DNA of 9,027 nt from CAYWHE01 sp964458125. GTDB taxonomy: Bacteria; Bacteroidota; Bacteroidia; AKYH767-A; OLB10. Within the stretch, counting starts at the first letter, position 1. The number at the start of each line of letters is the position of its first letter. Below are positions 1-6,022 of this stretch, piece after piece. Under the pieces are notes generated by a model. That model was not told where the DNA came from. It made no database searches and was given only the letters and a program-made list of their open reading frames with translations. The position numbers and the translations under genes are program-made. The stretch lies in NCBI GenBank assembly GCA_964458125.1, contig CAYWHE010000174.1, forward strand, positions 1 through 9,027, written 5' to 3'.

Positions 1-52
<52 letters not shown>

Positions 53-562
53 AGGATGCGCCGGTGTAAACAATCACCTTTCAATGACTTCATCGTTACT
101 ACGAACTGATCTGCCACCGATAAACGCCACAACCTTTTGGCGGCTGCTTCCCTTTCCCAGTTTGACAGCTCTTTATCGATTTCACTTGTTCCATTTGACC
201 GCCTGACCACGAGTCCTGCCATCTTAACCCCGTATGAGACATGCGCTGTAATCCGGCTCCCCGCATGTTTATATCGCAGATGCAAACGTAATCACCTGTT
301 TTGCTCATCATCTTGCCCTTTCGGGGCTTCATCGATTGGTTCACTTTCGTTCAGCTATACATGGTCATACTTAAGCAGATTCGCTCTGCCCTTTTAATCC
401 TTGTCGCTCACCACCGCTTGCTTTCACAACCAGCAGCACAAGGCAGTTTGAAAACTCCCCCGGAAGGGCGTCTTCGGAAGGTCGTCCTCATTTTTTTTTC
501 GGAGTCTTCCATCAGTCAAATAGCATTCGCTTATCTTACAGGATAAGCAATTCAATTCACAC
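53..562 (-). mobile_element. Group II intron, 5' part (ribozyme domains I to III), truncated by contig end
   Basis: Read on the minus strand, this AT-balanced, gene-free stretch carries hallmarks of a group II intron ribozyme. It begins GTGTG at 562-558, matching the GUGYG 5' end. A 7-bp hairpin (529-535 with 542-548) follows soon after. The segment CTGAACGAAAGTG (354-342) matches the CTGAACGCAAGT segment of domain I in the lactococcal Ll.LtrB intron, as I remember it. A CCC-GAAA-GGG tetraloop hairpin sits at about 316-326. TTCGTAGTAACG (105-94) resembles the conserved CGUAGUA region of domain III. A reverse transcriptase/maturase gene would be expected just beyond, in domain IV. An ATG at 93-91 opens a frame that runs into the poly-C, so I cannot tell whether it is the maturase start. 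The 3' half, including domain V, is absent. Open reading frames inside this stretch are not convincing genes. The identification rests on motif recognition, not on folding. Confidence 0.62.
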
Positions 563-739
563 ACGGTTGGCAGCTACACGCTGTGCGGGATTATTTGCAC
601 AAACTGTCTTTACCGAAAAACTTTATTAAATGTACTGAACTGAATCGCAAATGCAAAATATTTCGCGGAGCGCACCTTATTATATGCATTTGCAACTTGA
701 AGAAACCCCGCATAGCTTGTAGGTGCTGTTATGTACCGT
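563..739. repeat. Large imperfect inverted repeat resembling an integron attC site
   Basis: The outer arms 563-589 and 707-739 pair in four blocks: ACGGT (563-567) with ACCGT (735-739), CAGC (571-574) with GCTG (725-728), TACA (575-578) with TGTA (718-721), and ten pairs between 580-589 and 707-716. The right arm has extra unpaired bases (722-724 and 729-734), giving the asymmetric bulges typical of folded attC sites. Between the arms is a second perfect 9-bp inverted repeat (647-655 with 685-693). The element starts 6 bases after the antitoxin stop codon, as in a compact gene cassette. Against attC identity: neither end shows a clean GTTRRRY or RYYYAAC core box, although one end may be split by the intron, and 177 bases is long for an attC. 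It could instead be the end of another mobile element, or act as a terminator for the toxin-antitoxin operon. Confidence 0.6.
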
Positions 740-745
740 TGTTAA

Positions 746-1063
746 TTAGCTAATCGTCAGTGAAACAGTTCTGCCAAGTCCAATTTCAAGAAGTTTGTAT
801 AAAGTCGAAAGTTGGATGTCACTATGTCCATTCTCAATCCTTGAAATAAAACTTTTTTTCGTTCCTGTCTTTTCAGCAAGTTCTTCTTGCGTCATGTGAG
901 AAAGTCTGCGTTCTTCTTTAATAATTTCACCAATAGCAAAAGCTTTTGCTTTTATTTCAAAGTCTGTACGCTTCTTTGTCCCGATCTTTCCATAACGCTT
1001 TGTCAAATGGTCTTGGAAGGAAGTCAAGTTTTTATCTTTCTTATCTTTTTCTTTAGTTTTCAT
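746..1063 (-). CDS. higA: XRE-family antitoxin of a HigBA-type toxin-antitoxin pair
   Basis: A 105-residue protein with a very lysine-rich N-terminus (residues 1-31) and a C-terminal Cro/C1-type helix-turn-helix at about residues 45-95. The segment MTQEELAEKTG is the first HTH helix, and TKKSFISRIENG (68-79) is the recognition helix with the classic SRIENG ending. Proteins of this family bind and neutralise the toxin encoded upstream and repress their shared promoter. The ATG overlaps the toxin stop codon in the four bases ATGA (1060-1063), so translation of the two genes is probably coupled. The toxin-first order is the HigBA arrangement. The stop codon at 746-748 lies 6 bases before the large inverted repeat. 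Codon use is much more AT-rich than in ftsH and the genes to the right, which suggests acquisition by transfer. The family assignment is secure; the exact subfamily name is less so. Confidence 0.88.
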   Translation of the reverse strand: MKTKEKDKKDKNLTSFQDHLTKRYGKIGTKKRTDFEIKAKAFAIGEIIKEERRLSHMTQEELAEKTGTKKSFISRIENGHSDIQLSTLYKLLEIGLGRTVSLTIS

Positions 1064-1416
1064 TTCTTTTTAATTTTTAATTTTTCGTCAAAATATTCCT
1101 TTTTAATTTTCAGTGCTCTTTCAATTTCAGACGAAGGAGTTTTTTGTGTCTTTTTCTGAAAGCCATTAAATAGCACAACAAGGTTGCCCTGGTCGAAACA
1201 ACAGAATATTCGATAAATATTACTGCCAAGTTCTACACGAATTTCATATAGTCCGTCTGTACCCGTCATATGGTCAAAGAACTTTTTAGGAATTCTGTCG
1301 GCAATAGTTATTAAGAAAAGAACCTGATCGATTTTCGCTTTAACTTTTTCAGTCTGGCTTTCAAAAAAGTCGTGAAAATAATTTTTATAGTATAAAATTT
1401 GTCTCGTTTCAGTCAC
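1060..1416 (-). CDS. higB: HigB/RelE-like toxin (phage Gp49-like family)
   Basis: A 118-residue toxin of the RelE/ParE superfamily, phage-derived Gp49-like group. Members are usually ribosome-dependent or free mRNA interferases that slow growth when the antitoxin is lost. The family signatures are clear: DGLYEIRVELGSNIYRIF (residues 54-71) forms the central beta strands with basic residues R60 and R69, and LFNGFQKKTQKTP (82-94) is the strongly conserved basic block near the active site. The C-terminal tail, about residues 97-118, is a lysine-rich helix. The only plausible start is GTG at 1416; no in-frame ATG lies near it. An exact Bacteroidota -7 box ends only 4 bases upstream, so the message may be leaderless or have a very short leader. 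The gene overlaps the antitoxin by 4 bases. Length and motifs look complete, with no sign of inactivation. Confidence 0.88.
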   Translation of the reverse strand: MTETRQILYYKNYFHDFFESQTEKVKAKIDQVLFLITIADRIPKKFFDHMTGTDGLYEIRVELGSNIYRIFCCFDQGNLVVLFNGFQKKTQKTPSSEIERALKIKKEYFDEKLKIKKK

Positions 1417-1420
1417 GGTA

Positions 1421-1452
1421 CAAAGTTAACTAATAATGGAACAAAAAGCAAA
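1421..1452 (-). promoter_or_regulatory. Bacteroidota-type promoter of the toxin-antitoxin operon
   Basis: On the minus strand, TTTG (1452-1449) is followed after exactly 20 bases by TAACTTTG (1428-1421). Both elements match the Bacteroidota consensus (TTTG at -33, TAnnTTTG at -7), with spacing in the usual 19-21 range. Transcription should start at about 1416, on or next to the GTG start of the toxin. XRE antitoxins usually repress their own promoter, but I see no clear palindromic operator here beyond the short GTTAAC. Confidence 0.7.
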
Positions 1453-1720
1453 TTTTTCTAAGGAGTAATTCGGTCTGGTTTTGGACTGAAGCAATGGTAC
1501 ATAACAATTATTCCACGCCATTGGCATTTGCGTTTTTTTTGGCAAGGTATTGAAAATTAAGTAGTAATAAAAATATACGCATTGCGCTAAAAAAATAGCG
1601 CAGAAAACCTGGCCTGTATCGGTTGAGCGGTTCACCTTGAAATGGCCCATTGGTTTATAGTTCTGTTCACCGGGGTTATTCCATTACAATAATACGAATA
1701 CTATGTTAAAAATACCATGG
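1453..1720. other. Gene-free AT-rich spacer with a small hairpin
   Basis: No convincing coding region is visible on either strand. A perfect 7-bp hairpin, TGCGCTA/TAGCGCA with an A6 loop, lies at 1583-1602. Read on the minus strand it is followed after a few bases by a loose T-rich stretch (about 1576-1568), so it could be a weak terminator for whatever lay upstream. The 11-mer GGTACATAACA at 1496-1506 and GCATTTGCG at 1524-1532 both recur inverted within the large repeat at 563-739. This may be leftover mobile-element sequence. Confidence 0.4.
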
Positions 1721-1900
1721 TTAAGATTTCTTCTGATCCGGCAGGTCATCCAGGTTCAAACGGTCAAGCGGACTCTTTACCGAAGCCTCCTGGTATCGGT
1801 TACATGGGAATAGATGGCCGTGGTCCGGATGCCATAAGCCTGGGTAATTCCTGGATCAGCCTGGTACCTGTTCCGCTTCCGGCAGGGGGTGGCATATTTA
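1721..1900 (-). pseudogene. Decayed C-terminus of a tyrosine recombinase (integrase)
   Basis: On the minus strand, pieces of one familiar protein end appear in order but in different frames. GTRLIQEL (1868-1845) corresponds to the GTDLRLIQELLGH region. IRTTAIYSHVTDTRRL (1830-1783) contains the motif around the nucleophilic tyrosine, seen in XerD-like enzymes as TTxIYTHV. KSPLDRLNLDDLPDQKKS (1777-1724) then runs to a TAA at 1723-1721; integron integrases also carry an SPLD segment near the C-terminus. At least two frameshifts separate these pieces, and nothing resembling the catalytic arginine/histidine boxes is readable beyond about 1925. The protein is therefore dead and truncated. Its 3' end faces the toxin-antitoxin block, so it may have been the recombinase of an element now in ruins. 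Recognition is by eye; a Xer-like or transposon-type integrase is equally possible. Confidence 0.62.
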
Positions 1901-2031
1901 TACCCTTGCGCAGGCATAAACGGAGACTGCCGCGTGCAGGCTTTGAAAACAGTTTAAGTTCCCCTCTGCATCTCCGGAGTTTTATGCCGGGCTAATAAAG
2001 AAAAGTGGTTACGCCTTCCCGCAACGCGGTG

Positions 2032-3942
2032 TCAGTTCCTGTTCCCCAATACTTTTTCCAGGTCCTCCTTTAACACCGTCTCCCGTTCAAGCAACAATTT
2101 GGCCAGCGCATGCAGGGCTTCCTGATGGGCCTGGAGCAGGTTTTTGGTTTTTTCATAGGCCGTTTCCACCAGGGCCCGCACCTGATCATCGATCAATCTT
2201 CCCGTTGCTTCGCTATAAGGTTTTTGAAGACCCGACTGGTTCCCGGTGGAATCATAAAAGCTTACCGGGCCCACCTTTTTATCGAATCCGTAAAATGCTA
2301 CCATGGTATAGGCCTGCCTGGTTACTTTCTCCAGGTCATCCAGCGCACCGGAGGTGACATCCCCGAAAATAAGTTCTTCCGCGGCCCTGCCTCCCAAAGC
2401 AGCGCACATCATATCGGTAAACTGGGCGGTGTTGCGCAGCTGATGCTCTTCCGGCAGGTACCAGGCTGCACCCAGCGATTTTCCCCTCGGTACAATGGAT
2501 ACCTTCACCAGGGGATCCACGTTCGGCAGGAACCAGCTGGTGATGGCATGGCCGGCTTCATGGTAGGCAATAATGGCACGTTCTTCTTTGGAGATAATCT
2601 TGCTTTTTTTCTCCACGCCCGCAATGATGCGGTCGATGGCATCCATAAAATCCTGGCGCCCGATTTTATCCTTTTTTTTCCTTGCCGCAATCAGCGCGGC
2701 CTCGTTGCAGATGTTGGCGATATCGGCGCCGGAAAATCCGGGTGTCTGCCCGGCCAAAAACTCCACATCAATGGTTTCGTCCATCACCAGGGGGCGCAGG
2801 TGCACTTTAAAAATGGCCTTGCGTTCCGTCAGGTTGGGCAGTTCCAGGTAAATGTGACGGTCGAAACGGCCGGGGCGCAGCAATGCAGGATCAAGCATGT
2901 CGGCCCGGTTGGTTGCGGCCAGCACGATGACGCCGCTGTTAGTGCCGAAGCCATCCATCTCGGTGAGGAGCTGGTTGAGGGTACTTTCGCGTTCATCACT
3001 GGCCCCGGTATAAAAAGCATTACGTCCGCGCGAGCGCCCGACAGCATCAATTTCATCAATAAAAACAATGCAGGGCGATTTCTCTTTGGCGCGCCTGAAC
3101 AGGTCCCGCACACGGGAGGCACCAACCCCGACAAACATTTCCACGAACTCGGATCCGGACAAGGAGAAAAAAGGCACCCGGGCTTCGCCGGCAACGGCTT
3201 TCACGAGCAATGTTTTTCCGGTTCCCGGCGGACCGACAATGATCACTCCTTTCGGAATCTTGGCGCCCAGCCTGGTGTAATGATCCGGGTCCTTCAGAAA
3301 ATCAACGATCTCCTTCACTTCCGTTTTGGCCTCCTCCAGTCCGGCTACGTCATCAAAGGTAACCGTGCTTTTATTTTCCTTTTCCTGCAACGTAGCGGTC
3401 GATTTTCCAAAATTGAAAATCCCGGAGGAACCGCCCGCACCGCCTTTGATGGTGCTGAACAAAAACCTCCATACCACCAGCAGCAGGATCAGCGGGATCA
3501 CCCAACCCAGGATATCGGTGAAGTAATTGCGCCTTTTAACGAAGTTCACGCTGATTTTATCCTGCTCGGAAAACCCGGCCTGGGCTTCGGCCAGTTTCCG
3601 TTCAAAACTGTCTACCGATCCAATGGCAAAACGGAAATGAGGTCCGGCTGAAACCCCGCTTCCGAAAACAGGTTTCATCGCATCGCGGAAATAAGGATCC
3701 GCGGCCAGTTCCTTTTTCACATACACCTCCGCAAACTCATTGTTGACAATCTCCAGTTTCTCCACCGCATGCCTGCTGAGGATATTGCGCTGGAACTCCT
3801 GCCAGCCGATTTCACGGGCCGGTTGCAGGGAGCCTGATATCCAGGTTATCAGCAACACCGCCAGGATGACGACGTATATCCAGTAGAATTTAAAACTGAA
3901 TTTGGGCAGCACCGGCGGAGGACCGGGATTTTCCTTTTTCAT
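2032..3942 (-). CDS. ftsH: ATP-dependent zinc metalloprotease FtsH
   Basis: A 636-residue membrane-anchored AAA+ protease that extracts and degrades unneeded or misassembled membrane proteins and some short-lived cytosolic regulators. It works as a hexamer on the inner membrane. It has a membrane segment at about residues 20-37, a periplasmic domain, a second membrane segment at 143-163 and then a glycine-rich linker. The AAA+ module shows Walker A GPPGTGKT (237-244), the aromatic pore loop in EMFVGVG (268-274), Walker B IVFIDE (292-297), and the second region of homology with arginine fingers R356 and R359 in RPGRFDR. The protease domain has HEAGH (461-465), with catalytic E462, and the likely third zinc ligand D536 in SGALDD. 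Length and motifs are normal and complete. The start overlaps the stop of the upstream TerB-like gene (ATGA, 3939-3942), so the two are co-transcribed and probably translationally coupled. No clear terminator follows; a short CCGC/GCGG hairpin at 2019-2029 lacks a T-tract. Confidence 0.97.
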   Translation of the reverse strand: MKKENPGPPPVLPKFSFKFYWIYVVILAVLLITWISGSLQPAREIGWQEFQRNILSRHAVEKLEIVNNEFAEVYVKKELAADPYFRDAMKPVFGSGVSAGPHFRFAIGSVDSFERKLAEAQAGFSEQDKISVNFVKRRNYFTDILGWVIPLILLLVVWRFLFSTIKGGAGGSSGIFNFGKSTATLQEKENKSTVTFDDVAGLEEAKTEVKEIVDFLKDPDHYTRLGAKIPKGVIIVGPPGTGKTLLVKAVAGEARVPFFSLSGSEFVEMFVGVGASRVRDLFRRAKEKSPCIVFIDEIDAVGRSRGRNAFYTGASDERESTLNQLLTEMDGFGTNSGVIVLAATNRADMLDPALLRPGRFDRHIYLELPNLTERKAIFKVHLRPLVMDETIDVEFLAGQTPGFSGADIANICNEAALIAARKKKDKIGRQDFMDAIDRIIAGVEKKSKIISKEERAIIAYHEAGHAITSWFLPNVDPLVKVSIVPRGKSLGAAWYLPEEHQLRNTAQFTDMMCAALGGRAAEELIFGDVTSGALDDLEKVTRQAYTMVAFYGFDKKVGPVSFYDSTGNQSGLQKPYSEATGRLIDDQVRALVETAYEKTKNLLQAHQEALHALAKLLLERETVLKEDLEKVLGNRN

Positions 3943-4349
3943 TTCCTGATTTTACGTTCCAGCTCGTCCAGCTTATTATTAAGCCGGACAAGCAATGCCT
4001 TTTCCCTTTTGCTGGTATGATGATATGCTTCCGCCAGGGCGGCGGATACTTTGCGGGTGACGCTGATCAGGTGGTGATCCAGGGCAGTCTGGTGATCTTC
4101 CATATACTGAAGAAAAGATTCGAATGCATCGGCCGGATCGGAAATGGATTCCTCGAGGTAGTCAAATTCAATCTCGGTGAAATAAGCCGCATCGGTGCCG
4201 AATTCATCCAGATGATTTTCGGCCGGAACGAGTTCCTTTTTCACCAGTTCACGGAGTTTCCTTTTTTCGGCCGGGGCGATTTTCCCGTCAATGTCGGCAA
4301 CAGCATACAGCATCTTGCCCAGTTCAGCATAAAATTGTTTGTAACGCAT
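3939..4349 (-). CDS. Small TerB-like helical protein, upstream partner of ftsH
   Basis: A 136-residue, highly charged, probably all-helical protein with no signal peptide or membrane segment, so cytosolic. Residues 10-35 contain LYAVADIDGKIAPAEKRKL. This resembles the first helix pair of TerB-like proteins, where an acidic DG loop followed by an E may bind metal. The rest has no motif I recognise. The middle, about 48-90, is strongly acidic and the C-terminus (about 112-136) is a basic, leucine-containing helix that could form a coiled coil. TerB-like proteins are often linked to membrane and stress functions, but no specific activity is established by this match. The four-base overlap with ftsH implies coupled expression, so it may be an adaptor or regulator of the protease; that is inference from position only. 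The ATG at 4349 is the first good start after the divergent spacer. Confidence 0.8.
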   Translation of the reverse strand: MRYKQFYAELGKMLYAVADIDGKIAPAEKRKLRELVKKELVPAENHLDEFGTDAAYFTEIEFDYLEESISDPADAFESFLQYMEDHQTALDHHLISVTRKVSAALAEAYHHTSKREKALLVRLNNKLDELERKIRK

Positions 4350-4369
4350 CTTGAATAAATTTAACTTTA
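4338..4369 (+). promoter_or_regulatory. Candidate promoter for the aromatic-rich exported protein
   Basis: TTTG (4338-4341) is followed after 20 bases by TAACTTTA (4362-4369), which matches the Bacteroidota -7 consensus TAnnTTTG at all but the last fixed base. It overlaps the 5' end of the divergent TerB-like gene. Transcription would begin at about 4375, inside the first AGGATNATCCT palindrome, and give a leader of roughly 115 bases. The match alone is modest evidence. Confidence 0.4.
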
Positions 4370-4371
4370 CA

Positions 4372-4418
4372 AGGATAATCCTGAAAAACCAACCGGCAGG
4401 TGAGCAGGATCATCCTGC
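4372..4418. promoter_or_regulatory. Pair of AGGATNATCCT palindromes, probable operators
   Basis: Two perfect palindromes share the same 11-base form. AGGAT-A-ATCCT lies at 4372-4382. GCAGGAT-C-ATCCTGC lies at 4404-4418 and contains the same core at 4406-4416. Their centres are 34 bases apart, in the 142-base gap between two divergent genes. The first sits where transcription from the candidate plus-strand promoter would start. This is the layout expected for a dimeric regulator acting on one or both genes. Neither is followed by a T-tract, so they are not terminators. Confidence 0.55.
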
Positions 4419-4480
4419 GCCTTGAATCATCTCATATTCCTGACCCCGGGTAATGACTATCTTCATCAACTTATACAAGA

Positions 4481-4488
4481 CAAATATA
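4481..4488 (-). promoter_or_regulatory. Candidate -7 element for the TerB-like/ftsH operon
   Basis: On the minus strand, TATATTTG (4488-4481) matches the Bacteroidota -7 consensus TAnnTTTG exactly. The upstream TTTG is poorly placed: 4516-4513 gives a 24-base spacer. The element ends just before the start codon of the divergent gene. The operon leader would then be about 125 bases long and contain both AGGATNATCCT palindromes. Confidence 0.35.
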
Positions 4489-4491
4489 ATC

Positions 4492-5997
4492 ATGAAAAAC
4501 CTGAATCCAATCCAAATAACGCGCATGGTGCTGCTGGCCCTGTTGATGCCTTTTTTAACACGGGCGCAGACGGATCGTGACGTGCTGGACAACCTGTTGG
4601 TACAGGACAGCGTGGATATGAATACCCTGGCCGGATACCCCGAAACGTCGCGGAACGCAGCCCTGGAAATGGCGGCTCACCCGGAATCAATCACCCGCCT
4701 GCACGACCTGCGCAGGAATTCCAATGAGAACTTTAAAAACGCTTTGAGCGCCTTGTCGCAATATGAGCAACAGCGCATCTACAATTTGGCCCGTTATGAC
4801 GGTTTGATTGCCGCGCTGGTGAAGGGCGGTAAAAAAACAACGCCCCAGGTAAAGGAAATTCTAAAGAGCTATCCCGCCGATGCGGCCAACGATGCCATCT
4901 ACTGTAACGAGCAATACCACAACCTGCTGGTAACGATACAAACGCAAAACGAAAATTTTTCAGCTTCCTATAATGAGGTGGTCGGGGGTTTTCCACCCGC
5001 CACGCAAAATGCCATCAGGGAACTGATGAACCAGCCGGAAGTGATTTCCCTGCTCGCCGGAAATATGCCCATGACCGTACGACTGGGTGACCTTTATGCC
5101 AGGAACCCGGAACTGGTGAAACAAAAACTGGCCGAGCGCAACCTGGAACTGGCCAGGCAGCGGGCACTCGATGCTGAAGAATGGAAAGCCAGCATCAAAA
5201 ACAACCCCGGCGCCTCGGCAGAACTCCAGGATGCCGCCAAAGAATATGCCCGTGACCAGGGTTACAGCAGTTCCGAATACCAGGAAACGGATCCGGTGAT
5301 CATTGAACATTATCACTATGTACCTTATCCTTACTGGTGCGGATATCCCTGGTGGTATGAAAATCCATACTGGTATCCTTACCCTTACTGGTATCACTGG
5401 GGATTTTATTACTGGCACGGCGAAATGGTATGGACCGGTTATCCATCCTGGTATTTTATGTACTGGCATTTTCATAACCCCCATCACTTTTATCATTATC
5501 CCCACCTGAGCGATGCTTATATCACCCACTACTATGGACCCCGCCGTTCATCGGCCGCCAATACGAGGATTGTGCAGAAATGGGCGGATGAAAACCGGGG
5601 ACGATTTACCACGGGTTTCCTGAAGAATGACGGAAAGCGTGCCGAGCGCCTGCAGGAATATGGCAAAATGGAAATGGCTGTCGAAAAAATTCAAAAAGAG
5701 AACCCTGCCAGGAACATAGACCGGAATACCTATATACGAGAAAACAAAAAAGAGTATCCCGCATTGCAACCCGTCATCCGCAGCCAGCCCCAGACCGGAC
5801 CGGGAGTGAAACAACCTGCTGTTCCCGACCGGAAGGTAAAAGAGCCTGTCAGGCAAAATCAGCCGCCGCCGGTGAAAAAACAGGAACCCGGGAAAACAGA
5901 ACCCGGTACCAATGCACCGGTCAGGAAACAGGAACCTGCTCCGTCAAAACCGCGCCAGGAAGCCAAACCGGCTGTAAAAGAACCGCGGAAACAGTGA
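4492..5997 (+). CDS. Exported protein with tyrosine/tryptophan-rich core and Pro/Lys-rich tail
   Basis: A 501-residue protein of unknown function. ATG at 4492 is preferred to the in-frame ATG at 4453, because only the later start puts a proper signal peptide first: a basic MKNLNPIQITR, a hydrophobic MVLLALLMPFL, and likely cleavage after TRA (about residue 25). There is no lipobox. Residues 26-265 are helical and charged. The segment LMNQPEVISLLAGNMPMTVRLGDLY (178-202) loosely recalls the helical part of DUF3300 proteins, a resemblance I could not test. Residues 272-350 are extraordinary: tyrosine, tryptophan, histidine, phenylalanine and proline dominate, with ten tryptophans between 282 and 325 and repeated PYWY or PYPYW units. 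Residues 424-501 are a low-complexity Pro/Lys/Gln tail with repeated KQEP units. The protein probably acts outside the inner membrane. It is divergent from the TerB-like/ftsH operon and may share its operators. Confidence 0.85.
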   Translation: MKNLNPIQITRMVLLALLMPFLTRAQTDRDVLDNLLVQDSVDMNTLAGYPETSRNAALEMAAHPESITRLHDLRRNSNENFKNALSALSQYEQQRIYNLARYDGLIAALVKGGKKTTPQVKEILKSYPADAANDAIYCNEQYHNLLVTIQTQNENFSASYNEVVGGFPPATQNAIRELMNQPEVISLLAGNMPMTVRLGDLYARNPELVKQKLAERNLELARQRALDAEEWKASIKNNPGASAELQDAAKEYARDQGYSSSEYQETDPVIIEHYHYVPYPYWCGYPWWYENPYWYPYPYWYHWGFYYWHGEMVWTGYPSWYFMYWHFHNPHHFYHYPHLSDAYITHYYGPRRSSAANTRIVQKWADENRGRFTTGFLKNDGKRAERLQEYGKMEMAVEKIQKENPARNIDRNTYIRENKKEYPALQPVIRSQPQTGPGVKQPAVPDRKVKEPVRQNQPPPVKKQEPGKTEPGTNAPVRKQEPAPSKPRQEAKPAVKEPRKQ

Positions 5998-6022
5998 TTG
6001 CAAGGATGCCGCCGGTTTATAG

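Noticed and set aside
99..397. Short open frames on both strands within the first 400 bases
   Set aside because: They overlap the putative ribozyme domains; protein composition is unlike a real gene and no ribosome or promoter signal is seen.
1426..1650. Minus-strand 74-codon open frame upstream of the toxin
   Set aside because: It ends inside the toxin promoter, has no recognisable features and lies in AT-rich spacer.
1717..1995. Plus-strand 92-codon open frame
   Set aside because: It resembles no known protein and is antisense to the recombinase remnant, whose motifs explain the sequence better.
2005..2031. Terminator after ftsH
   Set aside because: Only a 4-bp stem (CCGC/GCGG, 2019-2029) is present and it is not followed by a T-tract.
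2110..3651. Long plus-strand open frame of 513 codons antisense to ftsH
   Set aside because: It is the codon-bias shadow of ftsH: no domain, no start signal, and the complete protease motifs are on the other strand.
4453..4491. Earlier ATG (4453) as the start of the aromatic-rich protein
   Set aside because: It would put 13 extra residues ahead of a well-formed signal peptide; ATG at 4492 gives a normal N-terminus.
4960..5529. Minus-strand 189-codon open frame opposite the aromatic-rich gene
   Set aside because: It is a shadow produced by repeated Tyr/Trp/Pro codons on the other strand.
5830..5990. Repeated CAGGAACC-type units as a DNA repeat array
   Set aside because: They simply encode the KQEP low-complexity tail, are irregular and have no spacer structure like a CRISPR.
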